This document shows positions 40,788 to 51,549 of a stretch of DNA of 64,000 bases, in pieces; the stretch's first letter is position 1, and every line of letters starts with the position of its first letter. Below the pieces are notes generated by a model, which saw nothing but the letters and a program-made list of their open reading frames with translations, ran no database searches and was not told the origin of the DNA. The stretch is taken from assembly GCA_030407315.1 (NCBI GenBank), contig JALQPE010001828.1:1-64000 (forward strand), given 5' to 3'. The position numbers were made by a program, and so were the translations under genes. This stretch comes from Asparagopsis taxiformis. Lineage: Eukaryota; Rhodophyta; Florideophyceae; Bonnemaisoniales; Bonnemaisoniaceae.

Positions 40788-42089
40788 AGGATAGAACGAC
40801 GGTGAGTATGCCAGTTTGGAGAGTATGCAGCGAGGGAAGCGTGTGTTTTGAGTCGTACTGTTGTCGTTGATGCGATATTGATTCATTAGAAGCTTCGTGA
40901 GTCATGGTTTGCATGTTGTGAACCATGGGAGGCAGGTAAGTAAGTGAGTCTCGCGGGTGTGCAATAAGGGATGCATGGGTTTTTAGTCTGACTGTTCTGG
41001 TTCATTTTGATGTTGTATAGGTGGTGCAGGAATAGTGATGAAGTAAGGTAAGTTTCATTGAGCTGAAAGACGGGTTTCGCGATGAAATGGAATGCTGACT
41101 ACATTTTTTCGTTGCACGATTTGTGAATTATTGGTTGTATTGTTTGTATGATGCAACGAGATGAAGAGGTTAAGTGCGTCCTGAGGGTATGAAGCGAGGG
41201 AAGTGTTTGTTTTAAATGTGACTGTCGTCTTTTATGCAATATTTATTTATTGGGAGCTTAGTGAGTCATGGTGCATATTTGCTGAAGGGTGGAAAGGAGG
41301 TAGGTGAGCATTTGAGGGGTGCAGTGAGTGGAATGTGGGTTTTGAGTCTGACTGCTGTGGTTGATGTTGATTTTGTGTAGGTGATTCTGGAATGGTGATG
41401 ACGGAAGGTAAGTTACATTGAGCGCCTAGTTAAGTTGCGCGAAGATATGGAATGCTGACTACATTTTTTTGTACAATTTTTGACTTATGGTTTCTATTGT
41501 GTGCAGGATACAACGAGGGTAAGTGAGTTCTGAGGGTATGCAGCGAGGGAAGCATGGGTTTTCAGTCCGACTGTTGTTGTTGATTTCGATTTTTTGTAGG
41601 TGATGCAGGAATGGTGATGACGGAAGGTAAGTTGCATTTAGCGCGCAGTCCGGTGGTGCGAAGATGCGGAATGTTGACTTCATTTGTTGGTTGTGAGATT
41701 TTCGACTTTTGGTATGTATTGTGTGTAGAATGAAACGAGAGTAAGTGAGTTCTGAGGGTATGCATCGAGAGAAGTGTTTGTTTCGAATCTGACTATTGCA
41801 GTTAATGCGATATTTATTCATTGGAAGCTTATCCAGTCATGGTGCGTATTGTGTCGAGCGAAGGAAAGTGCGGAAGTTTTGAGAGTATGCTGAGAGGGAC
41901 ATGTGGGTTTTGAGTCCGACTGTTGTGGTTGATTTCGATTTTATGCAGGTGATGCTGGAATGGTGATGACAGAAGGTAAGTTTCATTGAGCGCCAAGACT
42001 TGTTTTGCGAAGATATGGACTGCTGACTTTGATTATTCATTGCAAGGTTTTTGGATCATGGTTTGTATTGTGTGTAGGATGGATGAGAG
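40788..42089 (+). repeat. Alternating 27-nt and 12-nt segments flanked by splice-like signals
   Basis: Four 27-nt segments (41,021-41,047; 41,381-41,407; 41,600-41,626; 41,949-41,975), each preceded by a pyrimidine/T-rich tract ending in TAG or CAG and followed by GTAAGT. Between them are three 12-nt segments (41,507-41,518; 41,729-41,740; 42,078-42,089), each with TGTGTAG or GTGCAG before and GTAAGT after. Less regular versions lie at about 40,788 and 41,150. The intervening sequence (80-210 nt) is also repeated but less conserved. It can be read as a tandem array of microexons or as a satellite that happens to carry such motifs. No single reading frame stays open through all the segments. 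Confidence 0.6.
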
Positions 42090-42530
42090 GTAAGTAAGGG
42101 ATTTTCTAAGATATCTGGCGTGGTAAGCGTTGCTTTTGAATCTGACTGTTGGGGTTGATGTTGTGTATGTGATGCAGGAGTGGTGAAGCAGGAATGGCAG
42201 GACTCAGGGAGAGTGAAGAAGGGATCTAGGAAGATGGGGAATGAAGCTGTGAGGTGTTTCTGGTATGTGTATATTTTCAGGCATACGATAGAAGTAAGAG
42301 TGGGTTTCAAGTCGTGTAAGATTTTGCTGACCATGTTCGTGTTTCATGTCTTGATGATTTAATGGGCTGGGGTGGTGTCGAGGAAAGCGGGGATGGTATT
42401 GGGAAGGAGCAGATTTTTTGTAATCTAGGTCGTGAGGGTTCTTGAAGTATGTGCGGATGGTGGTGCATGGCGTTCGGATGGTAGGGAGAACGCGATAGTG
42501 AGGGAGATGGGTGATCGACGGTATGCTGAC
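42090..42530. other. Tail of the microexon-like array
   Basis: It starts with a last partial copy (GTGATGCAG near 42,170) and then unique sequence holding a short plus-strand frame (42,180-42,362, MVKQEWQDSGRVKKGSRK). If the array is spliced, this could be the terminal exon. Evidence is weak. Confidence 0.3.
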
Positions 42531-42675
42531 AGGTATTTTGTATTCTGGCTGGATACGTATTCCATATTCTAGCTGGATACATATTCCGTATCCTGGCTTG
42601 ATACGTATTTCCTATTCTAACCGGGTATTTATTTCCTATTCTGACCAGATATGTATTTCCTATTCTAGAGAGACG
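42531..42675 (+). repeat. 24-bp tandem repeat, about six copies
   Basis: Unit of the form GATACGTATTCCATATTCTAGCTG with drift between copies (GTATTTCCTATTCTGACC and similar). It is phase-preserving (24 bp) but within a frame of only 62 codons, so probably non-coding. Confidence 0.8.
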
Positions 42676-42790
42676 TATTGTATACGAGCAGTTTCGTAAA
42701 TGAGAGAATAAAATACGGTCCGATATGGGCCCTTAATTTACCATCCGCTGTAATTTCTTCCCTCCGGGTTTTTGCTGATATATTGTATAC

Positions 42791-43094
42791 TGGATGTCGG
42801 GTCCTAGTATCCGGCCAAACGTACTAGAAAAACTGGATGTCGGGTCCTAGTACTCCGCCAAACGTACTAGAGAAAGTGGATGTCGGGTCCTAGTATTCCG
42901 CCGAACGTACTAGAGAAAGTGGATGTCGGGTCCTAGGATCCCGCTGAATGTACTAGAGAAATTGGATGTCGGGTCCTAGTATTCCGCTGAATGTACTAGA
43001 GAAATTGGATGTCGGGTCCTAGTATTCCGCCGAACGTACTAGAGAAAGTGGATGTCGGGTCCTAGTATTCCGCCGAACGTACTAGAGAAAGTGG
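42791..43094 (+). repeat. 43-bp minisatellite, seven copies
   Basis: Unit reading GGATGTCGGGTCCTAGTATT followed by CCGCCGAACGTACTAGAGAAAGT. The last unit runs into GGACGTCC sequence and a stretch like the outer end of block B, so the minisatellite and the block B end share ancestry. Confidence 0.9.
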
Positions 43095-43224
43095 ACGTCC
43101 GCATCCAAAAAATTTTTATTTTTTTTCGGACGCGGACGTTCATTTGTTCTAGTAAATCTCGGGGCCGACTAGGACCCGTACTAGAGAGACTGGACGTCCG
43201 CGTCCACTTCCGAAAACACAGACG
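43095..43224 (-). repeat. Diverged copy of the block B outer end
   Basis: It contains GGACGTCCGCGTCCACTTCC and CGAAAACACAGACG, matching the last roughly 40 bp of block B (CGAGAACACAGACG at 17,506). It supplies the last residues of the gene at 43,181-43,915. Confidence 0.7.
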
Positions 43225-43915
43225 CTCCATCTTCGGTTTTAACACGCTTGTAATCCGGCTCCCCAGCTTGCCGGCTATCCTCAGCGCTACTGTAGCTGGA
43301 CTCCTCCGACAGTTCAATCTCCTCCCCCTCATCGTGACCGTCAACGTTTCCGACAGAGCATTTTCCTCTGCGCCACGCAGTCGGCTGCTGTCCGGCGCAC
43401 ATAATTCTCCGTCCGAGTAGGAACGTTCCATCATCATATCCCACGCAGGGATATCCCTTTTCCGGCATTGCATCGTACAGAATCCTGCCTTCAGCGATGA
43501 TCTCTTCCTCGAATTTTGGCTGCACGCTACCCGAAAATCTCCAAGACCTTACATCCGAAAACGCCACCTTTCTCCCACCTTGTATAATATGGATCATCAT
43601 CACCGACGCGCCGTCTCCATCCTTAGCGTCCCCAGATTCCACGACCCCGGGCACGTACACTCCACTTTCCCTCTCTACGTCTACGAGGGCTCCTGGTGGA
43701 GGAGCTCCCGTGCATACTGGAAACTCTTCGGGGAGGCTCAGTGACACCACCTTCCCGCCCCACCACATCCCCACACCAGACACCTCAAACCACACCTCGA
43801 TCCTAGACCCCACTTTCGGCAAGTCTTCGATACCGAGTACCCTCTCTTGGGCACGGTTCGCAATCGCTTTTTCGCTCTTGCACCTAATCCTCGCTGACTC
43901 ACGCCTGCTCGTCAT
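43181..43915 (-). CDS. Hypothetical protein with a possible Tudor/Agenet-like domain
   Basis: 244 codons starting MTSRRESARIRCKSEKA, basic at first (possible nuclear localisation). Residues about 35-65 (VGSRIEVWFEVSGVGMWWGG with KVVSLSL after it) and 105-125 (MMIHIIQGGRKVAFSDVRSW) resemble the beta-strand pattern of Tudor/Agenet-type chromatin-reader domains, which bind methylated Lys or Arg. A second similar pair (FEEEIIAEGRILYDAM, PCVGYDDGTFLLGRR) follows. This is fold-level resemblance only. The C-terminus is acidic/Ser-rich and its last residues (SVFSEVDADVQSL) are encoded by block-B-like repeat sequence, so the native end may have been replaced. A reader domain would suit a neighbourhood with a SET-methyltransferase gene, but that link is inference. 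Confidence 0.5.
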   Translation of the reverse strand: MTSRRESARIRCKSEKAIANRAQERVLGIEDLPKVGSRIEVWFEVSGVGMWWGGKVVSLSLPEEFPVCTGAPPPGALVDVERESGVYVPGVVESGDAKDGDGASVMMIHIIQGGRKVAFSDVRSWRFSGSVQPKFEEEIIAEGRILYDAMPEKGYPCVGYDDGTFLLGRRIMCAGQQPTAWRRGKCSVGNVDGHDEGEEIELSEESSYSSAEDSRQAGEPDYKRVKTEDGASVFSEVDADVQSL

Positions 43916-44095
43916 GATTCCCCTTCCAAATTAGTTGTAATACTAGAGAAGACGACAATTTAACAATGTAGTTGATGCAATACCATCTTTTCACTACGGC
44001 GATACAGCCTAATATATGTGTACATACTCATGATGAATCATCTACTCCGTAACGTCATTGCGTTTACCACGAAATGGCATGACTCGCTGATCGAT
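43916..44095. other. Upstream flank of the Tudor-like gene
   Basis: AT-rich, unique, about 180 bp. It probably carries the promoter of the minus-strand gene; no motif assigned. Confidence 0.3.
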
Positions 44096-45620
44096 TCTCA
44101 TACTCAACTTACTCGAGCAAAACTCAATCCGGCATGTCAACCAGCCCGGATTGCGATTCTGACCATTTCTAACTCCAATTTTTTCACATTCGCTTCTAAT
44201 TACCCATTATAGCTCCCAATTAAACTACATTTCGTGATTGGTAATTCATTCTTTAAACTACATTTCGTGATTGGTAATTCAGATTAATTTTGCAGATCCT
44301 CAGCCCCTTCCCTCAAGAGTATATGTAGTGCCTTTGGCTCCAGCGACCCTTACGCCCGCTTGCACCGATGTGCAGATATGCAGATTATGACCGCGATGCG
44401 AAGCCATTTCCTGATCAGGAAATGGCTTCGCATCTCGGTCGTAATCTGCTGTACAATAGGTCGAACTATAGGTATACAGTATACTCTACAACGTCAATCC
44501 CTCCACTCTTCATTTTAATTCCCGCGTTCACTACGGCCCCTCGGTAGTTAAAAATCGATCTTGATAACTGGAAGAATTCTGGTGGTTTCCAGACTTACTC
44601 GAGCAAAACTCAATCCGGCATGTCAACCAGCCCGGATTGCGATTCCGACCATTTTTAACTCCAATTTTTTTCAATTTTTCATATTCGCTTCTAATTACCC
44701 ATTATAGCTCCCAATCACACGTGTGTAGTACTCTATTTCGTGATTGGTAGTTCAGATTAATTTCGCTGATCCTCAGCCACTTCCCTCTCGAGAGTATATA
44801 TAGTTTCTCTGGCTACGACCCTTACGCCGGCGTACGGGTGCTTTCAAACGGACCCGTTCGCACACACCGGATCCCTATGCAAAGCGCGACGAACCAAACG
44901 GGTCTGGTTCGTCGCGTTTGGCGTACGGATCTGGTGTGTGCGAACGGGCATAGGGGTAGTTCAAAATCGATCTTGGTAAGTAGAAGAATTCCGGTTGTTT
45001 CTAGATTTACTCGAGCAAAACTCAATCCGGCATGTCAACCAGCCCGGATTGCGATTCCGACCATTTCTAACTCCAAGTTTTTCTTCATATTCGCGTCCAA
45101 TTACCCATTATAGCTCCCGATCAAACTACATTTCGTGATTGGTAATTCAGACTAATTTTGTGGATCCTCTACCACTTCCCTCTACAGATTGTATAGTGAA
45201 TGACAGGTACTACTGCGGCAAGGTCCCATACGTAAATTGAGTCTCTGGCTACAACGAACCCTATGCCCGCTCGCATGCACCCGATCCATATGCGAAGCGG
45301 GACGAACCAGACGGGTCTGGTTCGTCTCTTTTTGCATACGGATCGGGTGCATGCGAGCGGGCGTAAGGGTCGTTCAAAATCGATCTTGGTAACCGGCAGA
45401 ATTCCGGTTCTACGGATTCGTATGCATACGCGGTTGAAGTATTAGCATTCCAATACTTCAGGTGCTTACGCCCCAAAGCATGACAGACTATAGTCTGTCA
45501 TGTTTGGGGGCGTACGCATGACAGACTATAGTCTGTCATGTTTGGGGGCGTACGCACCTGAAGTATTGGAATGCCAATCTGCAGATATGAAGATTATGAC
45601 CGCGACGCCAAACCATTTCC
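44096..45620. repeat. Three tandem units of repeat C'' with long hairpins
   Basis: Units begin at about 44,100, 44,588 and 45,005 with ACTTACTCGAGCAAAACTCA and CCGGATTGCGATTC, then TTACCCATTATAGCTCCC, CATTTCGTGATTGGTA and a GAGTATAT motif. Each unit ends in a different hairpin: 44,381-44,452 (core perfect 40-bp palindrome, arm GATGCGAAGCCATTTCCTGA); about 44,860-44,950 (arm CCCGTTCGCACACACCGGAT); about 45,255-45,370 (arm GCCCGCTCGCATGCACCCGA); and a double palindrome at 45,450-45,580 (ACAGACTATAGTCTGT twice). These look like foldback or MITE-type elements related to repeat C. Confidence 0.85.
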
Positions 45621-46381
45621 TGACCTTCTGTACAATGTCAATCCCTCCACTCTTCATTGTAATTCCCGCGTTCACTACGGCCCCAACGCCCAATTGACCT
45701 CCCTTCCAGCACTACCATACTATACTACCTATCAATTATTTCCTAGCTTTCATCTTCTCACCTACCTCAACATAGGAAATTTCCCTCGTCCACAGCAACG
45801 CCAGAGTATATTCCAAGAAACAATTTCATACATGCACCTAGCCTACAAGTAGCTCACCTTAAGACATTGCCCATGCGTAAGTTCATTTCCATCATGTCCC
45901 AAATTACACCTACTGTAATGGAACAACCAAAACCAGTGAAACCAGCCTCCCAAACCAGTCCATGCACTGGTTTAAACCACCCTCCGTACTGTACCCGTCG
46001 CTGGTTTGCCATTCCCGTCATTCCATAGCTGAAATTAGTAATTTCAATGGTTTTTTTCCACCCACCGCCGGCCGCCAGCGTATGGATGGGCGCAAATCTA
46101 AAACCATCAAAAAAATCATGCCCAACTACAGTACAGAACCAGCCTTTCAGCCTGGCCTGGCCAATGCTTTTCTCTGGTTTTTTTCCATCCCATTTCTCTA
46201 CTGTATCCAGCCACGTCGCGTGGTTTTTTTCCAGTAAAATTTACAAATTTTGCTCTGGCCGGCTATTCCATCCAAATCTACTGGTTCAAACCAGTGAAAT
46301 CAATGGTTTTCTCAAAAATTGCTCATGCTGTGAAGTGTTGCCAACTCAACAGATCATATCAAGTATCGCACTTGGCCGGGC
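45621..46381. other. Intergenic stretch with ACTGGTTT/AACCAGT motifs
   Basis: Unique sequence in which AACCAGT and its complement ACTGGTT recur (for example AACCAGTCCATGCACTGGTT at about 45,953 and AAACCAGTGAAATCA near 46,288). No gene is recognised; the short plus frames at 45,962-46,385 have no motif. Confidence 0.45.
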
Positions 46382-48070
46382 GTGACCTTAATTTACAACT
46401 TGGCCATCATCTTGATCTCTTTGCAAACTACTGAAGCTTGCTCCACTTCTAGGTTATGCATCAATAGCCCAAAAACCTTTCCGATTCATCGGCTGATTCC
46501 TTTCAATCTGCACTTTCCATCGCCGAACACCCTTCTATCCCACCTTCACCAACCTTACCATCCAACACAACCTTTCCGCCTCATCACACACCGCTCGCTG
46601 TGCCCACTTCCACACCTTCTACAACTCACACCTAAACTCCGCGTCACACTCCCAAACCTACCTCGCGAACTCGTCGTGGCCAACGCATTGGGGACGAGTC
46701 TAAAATTCTTGGAGGAGAGATGGGAGTCGAAGAAGATTGCAGAAGAGCTCATGGATCATCTCACGGCAGTAGACATGTTTCGTTCATTGTGCATAATGCA
46801 GAAGCAAGCATCTTTCCCTTTGAGTGCGATTGAAAAGCTATGGGATGTCACAGACGCTCTTAGTGGAGTGAGGATGCTATCTCGACACAGTCTAGTCACT
46901 GAAGTTCGAGAGAAAGGCAAAGGGATTGTGTGAGTACGCGTGCACGATTTGGTGTTGGACATGTCATGTCATATGAATGACCGTAAAGCAAGGGCCAATG
47001 TGGACGAGGTGATCAACAGGAAAGTTCGGCCGCGTGTGATCATGATACACGTGCAGAGCGGGTTGGGGAATCGTCTTCGAGTGATGGGCAGCGGGTTGGC
47101 GTTTGCAGCGGCGACGAATCGCGAACCGATTGTGATATGGGAGAAGAACGTGCATTTCTGTGGACTCTTCTCGGATATTTTTAACGATTCTACCGAACCT
47201 TTCGCTGTTGTGGATCGTTTCAAAGTCAAGTGGCCTCTGGCGTCGTACAAATTGTATGAAGTTGTGTGGGACTCGTTAGATTTCTATAAGTACATGCTGA
47301 AGGAAGAGGTTGGAAAGAAAATACTTAACAACGCATTTAAACATATGTATTTCAAATCATCAGCAATCATGCAGTCCGATGCGACTTCGTGGGAATCTGA
47401 AAATGAGCAAATTCGATCGTTACAAGTCTGTGCAGACATTGAAGCACTTTCTGCAGCCATTTATAACAAAGGCATGCAGAATGTCGGTGGTGTTCACATT
47501 CGCAACTGTGGTTCAGATAACGATATTCCTGGTGTCGAAAACAATCGGGATCTGTACAAAAAAGAGGATGCGCAGCTTCTGGACAAGTGGCGTGCAACCA
47601 TAAAGTATACGAGCTTTGTGGATGAGATGTAGATGTTGCTATGAAACAACACGGTCAACAGGTTTTTCGTTGCGAGTGACACGGTTGAGGTGTTGAAAAT
47701 TCTGGAAGACATGTTTTCCAATGAAACAATCCTGTGCATCGAACGCGCGTGCGTAAAATTTGGCGTTCAGTAGAGCCACCTTTGATTTCTTCTTCAAGGT
47801 AGACTGTGATTATGTCCTGTCGCCCGAGGCTATTGTTAGTCACAAGCTGTCTGCGACGCAGCCGTTCTTTTATACTGGCTATTACATCAACGTGCGCGAT
47901 GCAAATGAAATGCATCTGAATGGGGCTTTGCTCGTTTCGCAGCGTAATTTCTGGAATTTCGGTGGTTATGATGAACGTATACGCACCTATGGTACCTTAA
48001 TGATGGTCACTATCATTAAGGTCGGGATGTGCAGCTGGCAGCACAGATATGTGAACTGAATATCAATTAG
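46382..48070 (+). pseudogene. Mosaic remnant: NB-ARC-like end plus two glycosyltransferase segments
   Basis: The first frame (to 46,930) ends with a winged-helix-like stretch of NB-ARC/AP-ATPase proteins (AIEKLWDVTDALSGVRMLSR). After an in-frame TGA at 46,931-46,933 the hallmark VRVHDLVLDMSC follows in the same frame. It then passes without a break into a fucosyltransferase-like domain with the GLGNRLRVMGSGLAFAAATN nucleotide-sugar loop, VIWEKNVHFCGLFSDIF and the HxR-type motif GGVHIRNCGSDNDIPG, ending at 47,632. A second segment (47,760-48,059) reads as a GT-A galactosyltransferase end: KVDCDYVLSPEAI (DxD-like) and GALLVSQRNFWNFGGYDERI. Stops and frame changes between them make the whole a pseudogene. 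Either a recombined gene or an unusual multidomain protein has decayed here. Confidence 0.7.
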
Positions 48071-50330
48071 AAGAACGACCTAGGAGTTCTGTTGCGTTTG
48101 GCCGAGATACTTCTGACTGGAGTACTGAATGTAGAGAGAGACGTTGATCGAGCAATGGAGAGTTTGATAGAAAGGATAAATGAGCTATTCGAACTAGATG
48201 ATCTGGCGGAAATCCGGTAAAGAACACGGAGTGATGGAGAAGATATTCACCGCGGTTTGAAAAGTTATGTGAGATGTGTATGGCTAGTTGGGGTGAGTGG
48301 AAAATCAGCGAATATGTGCTAGTCACTGTCGCAGAAGTACTTATCTGCGCGTCACGCCATGTGGAGGACGTTGAACGTGCAGTGTATCAATGCAAAGTGG
48401 CCATGTACATGTGCGACGAGGATTTTAAGAAAGTTGCAGAAGTTGCAAGAGATGCTGCGTATGGGACAGATTAAATGAAAAGGGACACATCACTAGCCAT
48501 TAGATTGTGCAACATGAGCATCGAAAAGAAGAGGGACGCGCACGCATTCATGACACTGGCAGAGATATTTATCACAGATACACTGGAAGTGGAGAAGAAC
48601 GTCAGCTACGCAATGGAGCTATGCGAGCAGTCTGTAATTGAGCAGCGACATAAGAATTTGATCCCGTGTCAGGCGAAGAACGTAGCCAGCGGGACTGAGT
48701 GCATAGAAGGCGATGCGGCGCTGACGGTGAAATTGTGCGACATGTGTGTCGAGAAGCGGAGGGACGTGAGGGCAATGGCTGTTCTGTCGGATATATATAT
48801 GAATGGGAGGATAGGGTGTGAAAATGGATATGGGTCGGGCGCATGAGTGGTATGAGCGTGCAGTTGTTGAGGGATGGTTGTTGTTCCAGTATAGATGGGA
48901 ACATGGAATAGAATTGTGTGAGCTGTGTATAGAGAAGAGTGACAACGACCGAGCTATGGTGCATTTAGCTGAAATACTCATGAATGGAGGCCCAGGTATA
49001 AAAGGAGTTGTCGGTCGTGCTCTACAGCTTTGTGAAAAATCTCTTGATACTAGTAAATCTTGCAGGGTCGTAACTAATCTAGCAAAAAGATTGCTGAGGG
49101 AAGATGTAGCATACCAAGAGATTTGCAGATTGCAGAACTACTATGTGAGATATGTATCGAGAAGGGAAATGGCGGCATGACCATGACGTTACTGGCTGAG
49201 GTATTCATACGTGACGAGTGCCGGGTATCGAACGAGACATTGATCGTTCAATAGACTTTTGTAAGAACTAAATGAGGATAGGACAGAAAGTAACTCAATC
49301 TTGGTACGGCATACTCACTCTTGCTGCAATGGTAGTCCATGTAACATACGATATACCAAGAGCTTTTGATATTGCAGTGCAGCTATGCAAGGTGTTTCTG
49401 GAGGAGGACACTGACATCGAAGCCACTGAGCGTTATGCGATTACACTGCTTTTGACAAAATGTCCAGACTCTAGAACCGGGACTGGCCGTGGGGTGAAGA
49501 TGTGTAAGATTTATCTGGACGAAAACTGATCCTGTAATTGGGTAGCTGATCTAGCGAAACATGTAGCGCACAGGGGATCTTTTACGACTAGTGATGTGAA
49601 ATTTGCAATCCAGCTATGTGACCTGTGCATACATCGGAAGAACGGAAGGCGCACGAAATTAGTTCTGGCTGAAATACTCATCACTGGGGCTGTGGGAATC
49701 GTGAAAGATGTGGTCGGGGCTTGGAGCTTTCCATAAATACCTTTTTCAAGGGTGCAAACCAAAGCTCCAGCTCATCTTGCGCGAATGAAGCATTTGGTAT
49801 ATGTGGGAAACTTAGGGACGTTGGGCTCGCAATCCAACTATGTGACATTTGTATAGAGAAGAACAGAGATGCGAACGCTTTGGTGCTTCTGGCTGAGATC
49901 CTTGGGTGCGGGTATTCAGACGTCGTGAAAGACGTTGGTCGTGCAATAAAGCTATGGAGACTTTCGCTCCATAGACGTAGAAACGTCCTCGCAGCTGCGA
50001 TCGCGATGAGGGATATGGCCTCTGGGAGAAGCCACACGACGAAGAATGTTTCTCTTGCGATTAAAGTTTGCGAGGAGCTCATTTTCGAGGGTGATAAAAA
50101 TGTAATGATTGCGCTTGCTGAGATTCTTTTCCTTGAAGGGAGTGGAGATATGGATATCAGACGTGGCGTTCAGTTGTGTCAGGAGCGCCTCAGCACCGAG
50201 AATGGTAACTGCGACAAACAGTCTGGACATGCTGGATGCGGTGGTGGCGGGAACGACGACCGCGCTGGGCTGCGGCACGATTCGCGACAGTCTAATCATC
50301 TGCACGGGTCCGTTCTGGACTTCTGAACAG
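48071..50330 (+). pseudogene. Decayed Sel1-like repeat protein
   Basis: At least ten Sel1/TPR-like repeats of about 36-40 residues are visible over several frames: for example SLAIRLCNMSIEKKRDAHAF, HGIELCELCIEKSDNDRAMV, GLAIQLCDICIEKNRDANAL and SLAIKVCEELIFEGDKN. The repeats carry the pattern A-x2-LC-x3-I-E...A...LAEI. Frames change near 48,474 (TAA), 48,818, 49,180-49,270, 49,527 and 49,720. Sel1-like repeats form helical solenoids for protein binding. It lies directly downstream of, and in the same direction as, the NB-ARC/glycosyltransferase remnant and may have been part of the same protein. Confidence 0.75.
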
Positions 50331-51487
50331 GAGTATCTCACACTATCCATCCTCTTATCACTGGCAACATTCACATTTTGGCCGCGCTAATACGACTCCA
50401 TGGAGTCGTTGCAACGCAGCACCGTTTGTCGCCGCCAATGAGCTGGGCGTCGGCGCGCAGAACGGACTCCGTGAGCTTTTAGGGACTGCTTGGCTTGCAA
50501 ATAAGTTGAAACTCCATGCGCAATACGCAAGGCCGCACGTTCGAGTGGGCGGGAAGATTGGCCTAGGTCAATCAGCAGCTGCAAATGGGCCAGCATGAAT
50601 AGGGAAGTCTGCTGAACGACATGTGTATTTTGGGCAAAAAAGCGGTGCAAAAGCTGCGTCTCGTTGCGTCGAAGCTGGAGCAAGACCGCTGACATGGCGT
50701 GAAAATGCCCATGTGGTCGTCACCAGGGACTCGACTGAGGGCGAGACACATTGAGTTGCGCCACGACGATTGCACACGTGCCATCACAAAGGTTCATACG
50801 CGCGCGAAGAAATGTAGCGCACAGGAGTGGTGCCGCGGGAGCGCGGGCGCACAAAGCGGGATTGTAAACGCATCCGTGTGTTGTGCACCATCGGTGAATA
50901 TAAATCAATCGGTTTGAAAGCCGCGTCGCTGCGACTATACGGCATAGTGGCGGCGAACAGAACAGCGTGTGGCGTCGCATCGAAGTCGATCATTCGCAAG
51001 CATATAGACTATGCGGATTGTGAATGGCGCACGACAGTGAGATGACGATCGACTTGCGATACTTGCATGCTGCAGTCGATTAGCAATGACAGACTGTCAG
51101 GCAAAAGATTCGAGCAGCGTTGAAACTTACGTGGAAATGTTTTTTTATCCCAATATGTCATTATTTTCTCCTCCTTGGCTACAATTCAATCAACATCTAT
51201 TGGGTCAATCAACATCTCATAATTTCCAGATTCTGGCTCCGAAAATACGTTCTGTTCATATCGAAACCAGTGTTCTTCGTAACGATGACTTTGCTGTCAG
51301 CACCCCAGCGGAACTGCATCATCTGTAAGCCTCCCTCACCTCAATGTTGCAACCAAAGACGACTGCGATATTACCTTGTTCTATTCTAGTAGTGCCCGCC
51401 ATAGTTTCCCCCCTTCTCATATTAAATTGAGTTTTGTATATCTCCTGACCCGTCTACATACCCAAACGTCATGTACTAGCCTAACTT
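50331..51487. other. GC-richer stretch and intergenic sequence
   Basis: 50,390-51,080 differs from its surroundings in base composition and has overlapping frames on both strands. The best, minus 50,387-50,695 (MSAVLLQLRRNETQLLHRFF), is helical-looking but unrecognised. It could be a foreign or decayed insert. From 51,080 to 51,487 the sequence is AT-rich with nothing recognised. Confidence 0.35.
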
Positions 51488-51549
51488 TCATCGTTTACTT
51501 GAAGGCGGCCTTGATGCCTGCCATAGAATGCTATTAAGAACTAATTTCA

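Noticed and set aside
41459..41821. Minus-strand 120-codon frame across the microexon-like array
   Set aside because: It is a shadow of the repeat; the splice-like signals are on the plus strand and the frame has no motif.
42791..43094. CRISPR-like direct repeats of 43 bp
   Set aside because: The units are contiguous with no spacers; this is a minisatellite.
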